64,000 nt of DNA from Halobacillus aidingensis. GTDB lineage: Bacteria; Bacillota; Bacilli; Bacillales; Halobacillaceae. A program made the translations under genes and the position numbers. The DNA lies in NCBI RefSeq assembly GCF_900104185.1, contig NZ_FNIZ01000008.1:62001-126000 (forward strand). Direction: 5' to 3'. Positions 8,178 through 17,640 of the stretch are shown here, piece by piece (the first letter of the stretch is position 1; each line of letters starts with the position of its first letter). The notes under the pieces were generated by a model that was not told the DNA's origin, did not search any database, and worked only from the letters and a program-made list of their open reading frames with translations.

Positions 8178-9224
8178 TTATTTCCCCTCCTTTTTAAACC
8201 AAAGAATGACCCAGCGGATCATGTAGCTTGAAGCTACGAAGAATATGATTAAAGCAATAATGATTTCTACAAGCTCTGTCGGGACACCTGCAGCTGTCGG
8301 CATATTCAATGCGCCGATTTTCAGGACGCCGAAGAGGAAGGCGGCGAGAATAACACCAAATGCTGTATTCGCACCAAGTAAGGCGACAGCGATCCCGTCG
8401 AAACCGATGTTTGTAAAACCTGCTTTAATGGACATGAAGCCGAACGTACCGAGTCCTTCCATAGCCCCGGCAAGTCCTGCGAATGCACCGGAAATGACCA
8501 TAGCAAGCACAATATTTTTACTTACGTTCATACCTGCATATTTTGATGCATGCTGGTTGAAACCTACAGATCTTAACTCAAACCCGGTCGTTGTCCGGTT
8601 GATAATGAACCACATGACAAACGCCATAAGGATGGCGACAATAAAACCATAGTGGATCCTCGAGTAAAATGTCATTTCTGCAAGCCAGTTGGATTGTAAC
8701 GATGCTGTTTCTGCTACTTTCTCTGTTCTGTCAGCCCCGTCACTCAATAGATTACGAACGATGGAGTTACTCAAATACAAAGCAATGTAGTTCATCATGA
8801 TGGTGACAATAACTTCATGAACACCCAGTTTCGCTTTTAGAAGACCGGGGATAAAGCCCCAGAAAGCTCCAGCAACAGCTGCAGCCAAAATCGCCAGCGG
8901 CAAGTGGACAATCATTGGAAGGTCGAAAGAAATCCCAATCCAGACCGAAGCGATCCATCCCATGAACACCTGACCTTCAACACCAATGTTCAACAGACCT
9001 GATCTTAAAGCAAATGCGACCGCAAGCCCTGAGAGGATGTAAGGCGTCACTTGCCTGATCGTCTCTCCGAAAAAGTAAGCATCTCCAAAGGCTCCATTCC
9101 ATAGTGCAGCAAAACCTGCAATCGGATTATAACCGAAGATCAGCATGATGATGGCACCAGAAATCAGGCCGAGCAAAACAGAAATAATCGGTACCAATAT
9201 ATTGAATAGGCGATTCGAAAACAT
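8178..9224 (-). CDS. nupP: nucleoside ABC importer permease NupP
   Basis: 348 residues, polytopic permease of the same family as NupQ but longer (YufP type), with the NIGVEGQVFMGWIASVW segment that interacts with the ATPase in this class. It would form a heterodimeric channel with NupQ. The ATG overlaps the nupO stop by one base (TAATG) and the stop abuts the nupQ ATG, so the three genes form a tightly coupled set. Confidence 0.92.
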   Translation of the reverse strand: MFSNRLFNILVPIISVLLGLISGAIIMLIFGYNPIAGFAALWNGAFGDAYFFGETIRQVTPYILSGLAVAFALRSGLLNIGVEGQVFMGWIASVWIGISFDLPMIVHLPLAILAAAVAGAFWGFIPGLLKAKLGVHEVIVTIMMNYIALYLSNSIVRNLLSDGADRTEKVAETASLQSNWLAEMTFYSRIHYGFIVAILMAFVMWFIINRTTTGFELRSVGFNQHASKYAGMNVSKNIVLAMVISGAFAGLAGAMEGLGTFGFMSIKAGFTNIGFDGIAVALLGANTAFGVILAAFLFGVLKIGALNMPTAAGVPTELVEIIIALIIFFVASSYMIRWVILWFKKEGK

Positions 9225-10750
9225 TATTGCTCACCTGCTTTCTCTGTTGAATTACCAGCCATGAGCAACCCGAGCTTCTGCTCATTCGTTTCTTCTGGCT
9301 GGACATCAGCAATGATCTGTCCATCAAACATGACGGCAATCCGATCACTCAAGTTCATGATTTCATCTAGTTCAAATGATAGAAGAAGAACGGCGCGACC
9401 TTTGTCTCTCTCTTCAATTAATTTTTTATGGATGAATTCAATAGCTCCTACATCCAGGCCACGTGTGGGTTGTGCTGCAATAATCAAGTCCGGGGACCTG
9501 TCCACTTCACGACCGATGATCGCTTTTTGCTGGTTCCCGCCTGAAAGCGCTCTTGCCAGCGTATATACATCCGGCGTGCGGACATCATACTCGGCAATCA
9601 AATCTTTTGCTTTTTGATAAATGTTCTTAAAATTCATGACGCCCTTTTTCGAATAAGGTTTCTGGTGATAACTTTGCAGTACCATATTTTCACCAATGGG
9701 AAAATCGAGTACAAGACCGAATTTATGACGATCCTGCGGGATATGAGAAACTCCTGATTGCGTTACTTTACGAGGTGTTAAATTTGTAATTTCCTTATCA
9801 TGTAGGCGGATGGTACCGGATTCACTTCTTCTTAAGCCTGTAATCGCTTCAATCAATTCGGATTGGCCATTGCCATCAACCCCAGCAATTCCGACAATCT
9901 CTCCTGCACGGACTTCCAAGTTTAATCCTTTGACCATTTCTACACCGCGGACATCTTTCACGCGTAAATCCTTGATAGAAAGGTAAGCTTCTTTTGGATC
10001 TGCCTTAGTTTTCTCAGTCGAAAAGCTGACATCACGACCTACCATCAAAGAAGCAAGCTCTGTTGGGTTGGTTTCAGAGACATTAACCGTCCCGATTCCC
10101 TGCCCTTTTCGTATAACGGTGCACCGATCACAGACCTCCATAATTTCCTTCAACTTATGGGTGATCAGGATGATTGATTTCCCTTCTTTCACAAGGCTAT
10201 GCATAATATCAATCAACTCTTTGATTTCCTGAGGAGTAAGAACCGCTGTAGGTTCGTCAAAAATTAAAATTTCCGCTCCTCTATAAAGCGTTTTCAATAT
10301 CTCGACACGCTGTTGCATCCCTACGGATATATCACGGATCTTCGCTTTTGGATCGACATTTAGACCGTATCTCTCCGAAAGTTCTCTCACTTGTTCTTCC
10401 GCATGTTTTAAGTTCACCGTTCCTGCTTTCTTCGGTTCGCTACCTAGAACAATATTTTCAGTGACTGTAAACGTGTCCACGAGCATAAAGTGCTGGTGAA
10501 CCATCCCGATTCCTTGTGCGTTCGCTACGTTGGGATCTGTGATGTTGACTTTCTCTCCACGAACTCTGATTTCTCCTCTTTCCGGCTGATAGAGGCCGAA
10601 CAGGACGTTCATCAGTGTAGATTTACCCGCTCCATTTTCCCCAAGAAGAGCATGGATTTCACCTTTTTTCACTTGCAAATTAATATTGTCATTCGCTACA
10701 ATACCCGGGAATTCTTTTCTAATGTTCAACATTTCAATTACATAGTCCAT
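9224..10750 (-). CDS. nupO: nucleoside ABC importer ATP-binding protein NupO (two ABC domains)
   Basis: 508 residues with two fused ABC domains. The first has a good Walker A (LGENGAGKST, about 37-46) and Walker B (EILIFDEPTAVL). The second has the degenerate P-loop GVDGNGQSE and the signature ALSGGNQQK, as is normal for sugar and nucleoside importers of the RbsA/YufO type. It energises uptake through NupP and NupQ. A 129-bp gap with a long hairpin separates it from nupN, which may let the binding protein be made in excess. Confidence 0.95.
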   Translation of the reverse strand: MDYVIEMLNIRKEFPGIVANDNINLQVKKGEIHALLGENGAGKSTLMNVLFGLYQPERGEIRVRGEKVNITDPNVANAQGIGMVHQHFMLVDTFTVTENIVLGSEPKKAGTVNLKHAEEQVRELSERYGLNVDPKAKIRDISVGMQQRVEILKTLYRGAEILIFDEPTAVLTPQEIKELIDIMHSLVKEGKSIILITHKLKEIMEVCDRCTVIRKGQGIGTVNVSETNPTELASLMVGRDVSFSTEKTKADPKEAYLSIKDLRVKDVRGVEMVKGLNLEVRAGEIVGIAGVDGNGQSELIEAITGLRRSESGTIRLHDKEITNLTPRKVTQSGVSHIPQDRHKFGLVLDFPIGENMVLQSYHQKPYSKKGVMNFKNIYQKAKDLIAEYDVRTPDVYTLARALSGGNQQKAIIGREVDRSPDLIIAAQPTRGLDVGAIEFIHKKLIEERDKGRAVLLLSFELDEIMNLSDRIAVMFDGQIIADVQPEETNEQKLGLLMAGNSTEKAGEQ

Positions 10751-10796
10751 TCGTCTCTCTCCCCTCCCCCGTTCACCTTAAAAAATCACCAAAGGA

Positions 10797-10869
10797 AAAG
10801 GGCCGGAACAATCTTTTCATTTGATGATTTTCTTTTACAGAAGAAAAGGCCGGCTCTCACCAGCCCTTT
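10797..10869 (-). other. long hairpin between nupN and nupO
   Basis: A 10-bp outer stem with one G-U pair (10797-10806 with 10860-10869) encloses a 7-bp AT-rich hairpin (10828-10834 with 10841-10847). On the minus strand the outer stem ends in CCCTTTTCC. It may act as a partial terminator or 3'-end stabiliser that raises nupN mRNA above the downstream genes, a common layout for binding-protein operons; the function is inference. Confidence 0.55.
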
Positions 10870-10879
10870 CTGACAGTTG

Positions 10880-12001
10880 TTACATGGAATCTAAGAATGT
10901 TTGTAAATCTTCACGTGTGCTTGGCACTTCCACTTCGCCGTTGACGATTTTCTCTTTCCACTCTTCAACAGCAGAAACGATTTCTTCTGTCATCGCTTCC
11001 TCGTTTGTGCGAGCAATGCTGATCGCATCATCAGCAAGTCCAAACTCAAGGACTTCCCCACCAGGAAACTCTCCGTCCATCGCTTGGTTTGCTACTTCTT
11101 GAACAGCTATGTCTACACGTTTAACCATGGAAGTAAGTGTGACGTTGGAGTCACCGATCTGACCTTCTTCGTGTTGGTCACGGTCGACACCAATGACCCA
11201 TACCTCTTCATCAGGATTACTGTTCTTGATGTCTTTCGCCTGAGCAAATACACCGTTACCTGTACCACCAGAAGCATGGTAAATGACATCGATATCTTTG
11301 GAATACATGTTGGATGCAATCGCTTGTCCCTTTTGAGAATCGTTGAAGCTTTCTGCATACTCTACTTCTACTTCGATTTCAGGGTTCACAGATTTAACAC
11401 CAGCGACGAATCCTGCTTCGAACTTGTTGATCAAGCTTCCATCAACACCACCGATGAAACCGATTTTATCCGTGTTCGTCTTGTTTGCAGCAGCTACACC
11501 TGCAAGGAAAGAACCTTGGTGCTCTTTAAACATGATGCTTACTACGTTATCTCCTTCTTGAACGGCGTCAACAAGGGCGAAGTTCGTATCCGGATATTGC
11601 TCAGCAACTTCTGCGATGGCCGGTTGAAGAAGGTACCCGATCCCATAAATCAAATTATAGTCCTGACGTACAAGACGGTTCAGGTTTGTTGCGTAATCAG
11701 CATCACTCTCAGATTGAGCGTAATCGATTCCCTCACCTTTGCTCATGCCATTTTCTTCACCAAAAGCCTGTAAGCCTTCCCATGCGGATTGGTTGAATGA
11801 CTTATCATCAACCCCGCCCACATCGGTAACCATAGCTACAGAGAAATCGCTGTTTTCTTCTCCGGAAGATTCCTCACTGCCAGAATCATCACTGCTGCTT
11901 CCACTCGTTTCTTCCTCTCCTCCAGAAGAACCACAAGCAGCTAAAAACACACCAAAAGTTAATAAAAATACTAGAACCATAAGAAAACGACTTTTAAACA
12001 A
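10880..12001 (-). CDS. nupN: BmpA-family nucleoside-binding lipoprotein NupN
   Basis: 373 residues. A type II signal peptide ends in the lipobox L-A-A-C (Cys23), then a Gly/Ser/Glu-rich tether leads into a BmpA/Med-family solute-binding domain (DVGGVDDKSFNQSAWEG). It captures nucleosides at the cell surface and delivers them to NupOPQ. The start is TTG at 11999-12001, supported by AGGGGG seven bases upstream; the next ATG would remove the basic N-region. It is first of the four transporter genes and lies 112 bases after a GntR-type regulator. Confidence 0.93.
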   Translation of the reverse strand: MFKSRFLMVLVFLLTFGVFLAACGSSGGEEETSGSSSDDSGSEESSGEENSDFSVAMVTDVGGVDDKSFNQSAWEGLQAFGEENGMSKGEGIDYAQSESDADYATNLNRLVRQDYNLIYGIGYLLQPAIAEVAEQYPDTNFALVDAVQEGDNVVSIMFKEHQGSFLAGVAAANKTNTDKIGFIGGVDGSLINKFEAGFVAGVKSVNPEIEVEVEYAESFNDSQKGQAIASNMYSKDIDVIYHASGGTGNGVFAQAKDIKNSNPDEEVWVIGVDRDQHEEGQIGDSNVTLTSMVKRVDIAVQEVANQAMDGEFPGGEVLEFGLADDAISIARTNEEAMTEEIVSAVEEWKEKIVNGEVEVPSTREDLQTFLDSM

Positions 12002-12113
12002 AAAAATTACCCCCTAATTTTTTAGTATGACGTTAATCAAAATCCAGCAGATTTCAAGTATCTATAACCAGCCTCACCTCCCTAAAATGAATCTGACACA
12101 TTTTTGTAAGCCC

Positions 12114-12839
12114 TTACACTCTTTTTCTTAAGACATGGAAGCTGAACTTGTCAGCCCGGAAGTAATTGGAGGAAAGCAGCATCGGAACATCATCCTGGGA
12201 GTAATGCATTTGTCTCAAAAGTAAGAGAGCTTGGTCAGGTTCACAATTCAAAATCGGAGAAATTCTTTCATGAAATCCGATCGGTTCAATATGAGTTACT
12301 GCATAGCCAATCGTTTTCCCTGTATATCGTTCTAAAACATTAAATAAAGAATCCGCTTCTCTAATCTGATCGATCGGGAGTAAGCCTTCTGGGATTTTAT
12401 CTGTACAATAAACCACTGGCTGGTCGTCGGCTGTTCGTACACGTTCGACCTTTGCAATGCTATGTACCTCCAGTGGAGAGAATCGTTTTCGATCTTCTTC
12501 TGTAGGTTCGATAAGCTCCGCAGATAGATACTGAGACCCAGGGGTCATTCCTGATTTCGCAATCATCCCTGTGACACTGTCTAATTCCTCGATCCCTGAT
12601 GTGAACAAGGGTTTTGGATTAACAAAAGTACCCACCCCATGCCTTCGGGTAACCACACCTTCTTCTTCTAAAATTCTCAACGCTTCCCTCAGCGTCGCTC
12701 TTGAAACCCCAAGGGATTTGGAAAGCTGGAATTCGGATGGTAGTTTTTGCTTTTCTAAAAAGATACCGTTTTCAATATCGCGTTTAATCTGCTCGATCAC
12801 CTGTAAATAAAGATGTCGAGTATCTTGTCTGATGGACAT
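12114..12839 (-). CDS. GntR/HutC-family transcriptional regulator
   Basis: About 241 residues. An N-terminal winged helix-turn-helix ([26 protein letters not shown] in two pieces, about 35-60) is followed by a UTRA ligand-binding domain (about 90-235), the HutC subfamily layout. I take ATG 12839, with GGGGTG six bases upstream, rather than GTG 12848. It corresponds to B. subtilis ymfC, next to spoIIIE. Position directly before nupNOPQ suggests it controls that importer, possibly with read-through from its own promoter; that link is inference. Confidence 0.85.
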   Translation of the reverse strand: MSIRQDTRHLYLQVIEQIKRDIENGIFLEKQKLPSEFQLSKSLGVSRATLREALRILEEEGVVTRRHGVGTFVNPKPLFTSGIEELDSVTGMIAKSGMTPGSQYLSAELIEPTEEDRKRFSPLEVHSIAKVERVRTADDQPVVYCTDKIPEGLLPIDQIREADSLFNVLERYTGKTIGYAVTHIEPIGFHERISPILNCEPDQALLLLRQMHYSQDDVPMLLSSNYFRADKFSFHVLRKRV

Positions 12840-13050
12840 CACTTTCACCCCAAGTCTATTGAACTATCTGTCTAGAGATCTGACCTCTGACGTTCGACAC
12901 ATCACATTTTGACAATAATATAACACTATTCGATAAATAAATAAATAGAATTAGGACATTTTTATGAATTTTGACTCATTTCCATGGAAACGTTTGATAG
13001 ATTTCGATAAGCACTCCATCCATGCAAAATTTCTAAATTTATTTCAGAAA

Positions 13051-13534
13051 AGCTCCCGTTTGCGGAAGACTCAGTTTCGAGACTTTTGATGAAGTGGATG
13101 GGGCTGCGGGGAATAGCTCGCTTTCCGCGGGAGCGCGGTGAGCCTCCTCGGACTGTGTCCTGTGGGGTCTCACCAAGCACTTTTTTCCCGCAGGAGTCTC
13201 GCCATTCCCCTCCGCCCACTTGCCGGAAGAGATTCTCGAAACTACCTTCCAGTAATAGGAGCATTTATGGTTAAGAACCCAATATCGACGCGGGTTAAGG
13301 AGGATTTTACAACAGAACTAGGCAGGGTACTTTAAGAGCGATTTCGAGAACCTCATATGGTAAAGGGGCGGAGGGAAACGGTGAGCCTCCTGCGGGAAGT
13401 GCGTGGTAGATGAGACCCCGCAGAGCGTTAGCTCGAGGAGGCTCATCACTCGCCCACGGAAAGCGAACCTTTTCCCGGAGCCCGTCAACTCCCACAAAAA
13501 TTCTCGAAATCAAGTCTTCCACAATCCTGCCATT
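13051..13534. repeat. paired inverted GC-rich repeat, locus 1
   Basis: Two fold-back elements face each other across about 97 bp. The first (13074-13242, 169 bp) has perfect 9-bp terminal inverted repeats (GTTTCGAGA/TCTCGAAAC). The second (13340-13511, 172 bp) has perfect 11-bp ends (GATTTCGAGAA/TTCTCGAAATC). Each element is itself an imperfect palindrome: stems such as GGGGAAT with ATTCCCC, GCGGGA with TCCCGC and GGTGAG with CTCACC occur in order. The first element is nearly identical over about 130 bp to the one at 34564-34741. Confidence 0.85.
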
Positions 13535-13577
13535 TTGTTTAATAAGTAAATATGAAAGCTTAATCATGCCCAATCAG

Positions 13578-13613
13578 AAAAAAGGATCCACCTGGTTAGG
13601 TTGGATCCTTTTT
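13578..13613 (-). terminator. terminator of spoIIIE
   Basis: A 12-bp stem (13578-13590 with 13602-13613, core GGATCCA) is bordered by A/T runs on both sides, so it could work in both directions. It lies just beyond the spoIIIE stop. Confidence 0.88.
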
Positions 13614-13617
13614 GGAT

Positions 13618-15918
13618 TTATGAAGTATGTTGTTCTTCAGCTTGCTGTGAAACAAGGACAGCACGTGGTTTACTACCTTCATAAGGCCCGACGATGCCAT
13701 TGTCTTCCATGGCATCGATCAAGCGGGCTGCTCTCGTATACCCTACGCGAAAACGTCTTTGAATCATAGAAACACTGGCACTTTGCATTTCGATGACCAT
13801 TTGGACTGCTTCAGGATAAAGGTCATCATCCACTTCCTGCTTCACTTCGCTTTCCTCTTCAGGAATCATCTCTTCTTGGTACTGCGCTTTTTGCTGCTCC
13901 ACACAGAAGTTGACAATCCTTTCCACTTCCTCATCGGATAAGAAAGCGCCTTGCACCCTTGTCGGCTTGTTGGATCCGACTGGCGTAAACAGCATGTCCC
14001 CTCTTCCAAGGAGCTTTTCTGCTCCTCCAGAGTCCAAGATCGTTCTCGAATCGGTCTGAGAAGATACACTGAAAGCAATTCTTGAAGGAATGTTTGCCTT
14101 GATCACACCTGTAATGACATCCACAGAAGGACGCTGGGTGGCGATAATTAAGTGGATGCCGGCTGCGCGGGCCATTTGCGCAAGACGGGTAATGGCATCT
14201 TCCACTTCGTTTGAAGCAACCATCATTAAGTCTGCAAGTTCATCTACAAGGACAACGATGTAAGGAAGCTGAGGCTGCTCGTCTTCATTTTCCTGATTAT
14301 GTTTTTTAATATATTCATTGTAGCTTTCGATATTTCTTGTTCCTGTATCTGAAAAGAGGTCATATCTTCGTTCCATTTCGGATACTACTTTCTTCAATGC
14401 ACGTGAAGCTTTCTTAGGATCTGTAACAACCGGAGCTAAAAGATGTGGAATTCCATTATAGACATTCAATTCAACCTTTTTCGGATCGATCATCATCATT
14501 TTCACTTCATGGGGCTTTGCTCTCATCAAAATACTCGTAATGATCCCGTTAATACAAACACTTTTACCACTTCCGGTAGCACCTGCGACAAGCAAGTGAG
14601 GCATTTTATTCAATTCTGACATGACTGCCTCACCTGAGATGTCTCTTCCTAAGGCAAAGCTTAACTTGGCTTCCGGTTTTGATTTGCCCGTTTCTAATAC
14701 TTCACGTAAAGAAACCATAGAGACTTCTTGGTTTGGTACTTCGATTCCGACCGCTGATTTGCCTGGTATCGGGGCTTCAATCCGGATATCTTTTGCCGCT
14801 AAGGCTAAGGCAAGATCATCATTCAAGTTTACGATTTTGCTGACCTTCACCCCTACGTCAGGGTACACTTCATACTTCGTTACCGACGGACCAACATGGA
14901 CTTTAGTCACTTTCGCTTTCACACCAAAACTTTGGAAAGTCTTTTCAAGCTTCCTAACGGTTGCCTGAATGTGAGAACGCCCCTGACTTTGCGGGGTTGA
15001 TGTAGGTTCATCCAACAATTCCAGGCTCGGTAACTGGTAATCCATATTTTCAAGTTCAGCTGTCGGCATCGACTTTTCAATATTTACCTCGTCGACATCC
15101 TGCTGTTCTTCCGTGCCACCTTCTGCCGGCTTATTCGTGTTCCCAGCAGCATAAGCGGTATCTGTAAAGTCTTGTATGATCGGCTCTTGGTCCTGCTCTT
15201 CTTCCTGATCATTAGACGTATCATTCAATTCATAAACCACTGTATCTTCTTCCTGCTCTTCCAATGCCTGCTTTTTCTTCTCTGCTTTTTGCTCTTTCTG
15301 ATCCTTCATCTTTTGCACTTGCTCTGTGCTCATCTCTTTCACTTTACGCCCAAGCTTAGCAAAGAGCTCACCTATTGATTTCTCACTGACGAAGATGACA
15401 CCGATAATAAATAGGAAAAAAGATAAAATAGCTGCTCCAGCTTTTGCAAAAAGGTAATAGCTGATGGAAAGAAGGATGGCACCCGTTAAACCTCCGCCAA
15501 TGCTGTAAAACGGAAGTTCTCCTCTCATCATTCCTGTGATTCTGTCCCAAGTCATTGCAAAAATAGAACCTTCGCCAGTCCCGAGCTCAGCAGAAAGTGT
15601 TTCAAGGTGTGTGAACAAGAGTAAAGCCGTAACTATGGTGTACACGCCCAACAGACGTTTATGTAAAAAAGTAGGCCATTTTCTTTTTACCATCAAATAC
15701 ACCCCAACAATTAAAAAGAACAGGGAGGCGATAAAGTACCAAACACCAAATAAGAACTGCCAGAACCTCTCCAAACCTCCTGGAACCGCTCCATCACTAA
15801 TAGCAGAAGCCCCGCTCCCAATGACAGCAATGAAGAGGAAGAACAGCCCTAAAAGTTCAAATTTCAAATGGCTTTTCATATTCGATTGCTTTTTCTTCTT
15901 TTTTCTTTTCCTAGCCAT
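13618..15918 (-). CDS. spoIIIE: DNA translocase SpoIIIE/FtsK
   Basis: 766 residues. Four N-terminal transmembrane segments (about 20-180) anchor it at the septum. A charged Glu/Gln linker (about 190-310) leads to the RecA-like motor with Walker A GATGSGKS at about 446-453. The C-terminal gamma winged helix ([16 protein letters not shown]) recognises orienting sequences on DNA. It pumps the forespore chromosome across the sporulation septum. The ATG at 15916-15918 ([10 protein letters not shown]) has GGGGAGG seven bases upstream and is preferred over a longer frame beginning at 15975. Confidence 0.97.
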   Translation of the reverse strand: MARKRKKKKKQSNMKSHLKFELLGLFFLFIAVIGSGASAISDGAVPGGLERFWQFLFGVWYFIASLFFLIVGVYLMVKRKWPTFLHKRLLGVYTIVTALLLFTHLETLSAELGTGEGSIFAMTWDRITGMMRGELPFYSIGGGLTGAILLSISYYLFAKAGAAILSFFLFIIGVIFVSEKSIGELFAKLGRKVKEMSTEQVQKMKDQKEQKAEKKKQALEEQEEDTVVYELNDTSNDQEEEQDQEPIIQDFTDTAYAAGNTNKPAEGGTEEQQDVDEVNIEKSMPTAELENMDYQLPSLELLDEPTSTPQSQGRSHIQATVRKLEKTFQSFGVKAKVTKVHVGPSVTKYEVYPDVGVKVSKIVNLNDDLALALAAKDIRIEAPIPGKSAVGIEVPNQEVSMVSLREVLETGKSKPEAKLSFALGRDISGEAVMSELNKMPHLLVAGATGSGKSVCINGIITSILMRAKPHEVKMMMIDPKKVELNVYNGIPHLLAPVVTDPKKASRALKKVVSEMERRYDLFSDTGTRNIESYNEYIKKHNQENEDEQPQLPYIVVLVDELADLMMVASNEVEDAITRLAQMARAAGIHLIIATQRPSVDVITGVIKANIPSRIAFSVSSQTDSRTILDSGGAEKLLGRGDMLFTPVGSNKPTRVQGAFLSDEEVERIVNFCVEQQKAQYQEEMIPEEESEVKQEVDDDLYPEAVQMVIEMQSASVSMIQRRFRVGYTRAARLIDAMEDNGIVGPYEGSKPRAVLVSQQAEEQHTS

Positions 15919-15954
15919 GGTCTTTCCTCCCCTATATGTAAAACTTAACGAGAA

Positions 15955-16031
15955 AAATGCCGATGGTTCCTTCAATATTCATGAAGAAATACAGCACCGG
16001 CATCCAGTCACTCATTTATTCTATTATACCA
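15955..16031 (-). promoter_or_regulatory. extended -10 promoter and leader hairpin of spoIIIE
   Basis: On the minus strand TGGTATAAT (16023-16031) is an extended -10 element; I see no good -35. Downstream, ATGCCG and CGGCAT can pair around an inner CTTCA/TGAAG stem, giving a hairpin in the leader. This is motif reading only. Confidence 0.4.
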
Positions 16032-16046
16032 TAGCCATCTACAATG

Positions 16047-16253
16047 TTACGAGTCCAACCATTGTCCTGGTTGAAGATCTGGATCCATGTAATGGGATGG
16101 GTCTGTCGATAGGACTTGCATGATCTGTTTTTTACCATCTTCTGATTTGCGACACATTAACGGACAATTGTTATGCTCATGATACACGACAGACATTTCT
16201 TCTTCCATTGGAAAAATGTCATGTTCACTTAAAGGAGTGTATAGTATGGTCAT
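16047..16253 (-). CDS. ylzJ: YlzJ-like small protein
   Basis: 68 residues, beginning [15 protein letters not shown], matching the YlzJ family found between tepA and spoIIIE in Bacillus. It has no membrane segment. Function is not known. Its start overlaps the tepA stop by four bases, so it is probably co-translated with tepA. Confidence 0.85.
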   Translation of the reverse strand: MTILYTPLSEHDIFPMEEEMSVVYHEHNNCPLMCRKSEDGKKQIMQVLSTDPSHYMDPDLQPGQWLDS

Positions 16254-16969
16254 TGAACCACCTGCTGATCAGAACCTTTTGTCTGCTCAATAAGTTCATT
16301 CAATTTAGACATCGCTTCTTTTACTCCGCCTACAGCATCAATAAGACCATGATCCACCGCCTGCTGACCGACCACATTTGTACCAATATCACGAGTCAAA
16401 TTCCCCTTATCAAACATGAGCTCCTTGAATTTTTCTTCTGCAACATTGGAATGCCTCGTTACAAAGCTGATGACACGGTCCTGCATTTTATCCATGTACT
16501 CAAACGTTTGAGGGACACCGATGACAAGACCGGTCATTCGGATCGGGTGAATCGTCATCGTCGCGGTTTCGACGATAAACGAATAGTCTGCAGAGACAGC
16601 GATCGGAACGCCGATGGAATGTCCCCCTCCTAACACGATGGATACGGTTGGTTTGGATAGGGAAGAAATCATTTCAGAGATGGCAAGACCAGCTTCCACA
16701 TCTCCTCCAACTGTATTTAATAGAACGACCAAGCCTTCAATTTTAGGGTTCTGTTCAATCGCAATCAATTGAGGGATCAAATGCTCATACTTCGTTGTCT
16801 TATTTTGTGATGGCAACTGAACATGCCCTTCCACCTGCCCGATGATTGGCAGCACATGGATATTGGAATCAGCCGGCTGAGGTACACTGCTTTGTCCCAG
16901 CTGCTGAATTTTGTCAACGAGAGAGGATTGCGATTTGGATTGATCTTTTTCTTTGGAATCGTCTTTCAT
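16250..16969 (-). CDS. tepA: ClpP-like protease TepA (translocation-enhancing protein)
   Basis: 239 residues, a ClpP-fold serine peptidase without ClpP's oligomer-specific features. The nucleophile lies in G-G-H-S-I-G (Ser118) and a candidate catalytic His is H141 in TMTIHPI. TepA is thought to degrade signal peptides or help secretion, and B. subtilis ymfB is required for efficient protein export. The N-terminal 35 residues are polar and low in complexity. In B. subtilis rnjB lies upstream; here the upstream space holds repeats and an insertion sequence. Confidence 0.93.
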   Translation of the reverse strand: MKDDSKEKDQSKSQSSLVDKIQQLGQSSVPQPADSNIHVLPIIGQVEGHVQLPSQNKTTKYEHLIPQLIAIEQNPKIEGLVVLLNTVGGDVEAGLAISEMISSLSKPTVSIVLGGGHSIGVPIAVSADYSFIVETATMTIHPIRMTGLVIGVPQTFEYMDKMQDRVISFVTRHSNVAEEKFKELMFDKGNLTRDIGTNVVGQQAVDHGLIDAVGGVKEAMSKLNELIEQTKGSDQQVVQ

Positions 16970-17526
16970 GGATCGATCTCCTTTCGCTCTTTTCCCGTAG
17001 TATGACTCAAACCATGTGAAACATACTAAAACATGACGCTCATGTTTACATTCTTCACAATTCCCTCATTAAATTTGTTTTAAAGTATATGCTCAGTTTC
17101 GAGATGTTTCTGGGTTCGTTCTACGCGCTGAGTGTCAGGGGTGGTCGGGAAGCTACTCGCTTTCCTGTGGGGGAGCGCCGGGCTTCCTCGGGCGGGCTGC
17201 CGCACTAAAGGGATCTCGCCTATCTCCTTCTCCCACGGGAGTCTCGCAGCTTCCCAACCACCCCATTCGATGGAGAAGAGAAACGAACACCTTCACTATG
17301 GGAGTGTGCCTTCAACTATCCTGTGTTATAAGCATAAAGTGCTCTATAACATGCTTTGCGCATGCAGAATAGCGCATTTCGGAGTTCATTATCCTCCAAT
17401 TACCATTTGTATAAAAGCAGCTTATTCCGAAAGTGGTTTCGAGATAGTTATATGGTAAAGGGGCGGAGGGGAATGGCGAGACTCCTGCGGGAAAAAAGTG
17501 CATAGTGAGACCCCACAGGACGCAGT
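16970..17526. other. gene-free stretch before tepA
   Basis: Nearest tepA is an AT-rich region with a perfect 8-bp hairpin AAACATGA/TCATGTTT (17029-17047), which could be an operator or simply part of the leader. From 17081 on, the stretch is repeat locus 2. No coding frame is convincing. Confidence 0.65.
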
Positions 17527-17565
17527 GAGGCCACTGAAAAACTGTAGTGTATTCTATGATTCAAG

Positions 17566-17614
17566 AAAAAACAGCGATTTTCGGAGGGTTCGTTTCCGAA
17601 AATCGCTGTTTTTT
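17566..17614 (-). terminator. strong hairpin terminator inside the IS
   Basis: A perfect 20-bp stem (17566-17585 with 17595-17614) with a nine-base loop is bounded by A6 and T6 runs, so it can terminate transcription from either side. It follows the transposase stop and would also stop outside transcripts entering the element. Confidence 0.92.
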
Positions 17615-17640
17615 CAAAAGGAGAGAGGAGCTTGTCCCTC

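Larger units (their letters stand above)
12840..13617. other. gene-free stretch between spoIIIE and the GntR gene
   Basis: The 778-bp stretch holds an AT-rich leader for the regulator (12850-12960, with a TATATT box but no clear -35), then the paired repeat locus at 13051-13534, then the spoIIIE terminator. I see no convincing coding frame in it. Confidence 0.7.

Noticed and set aside
11084-11773. 229-codon plus-strand frame
   Set aside because: It lies entirely opposite nupN, a certain lipoprotein gene, and has no domain or ribosome site of its own.
12002-12113. Possible purine riboswitch before nupN
   Set aside because: None of the conserved purine-aptamer loop sequences or a terminator is present in the 112-bp gap.
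17330-17410. A 25-codon frame on the minus strand in the repeat spacer (MNSEMRYSAC...), with a matching open frame in the inverted copy near 34780-34860
   Set aside because: Both copies are open and preceded by GGAGG, but the locus 3 copy has ATC instead of ATG and differences are not biased to synonymous positions, so I see no sign of coding selection.
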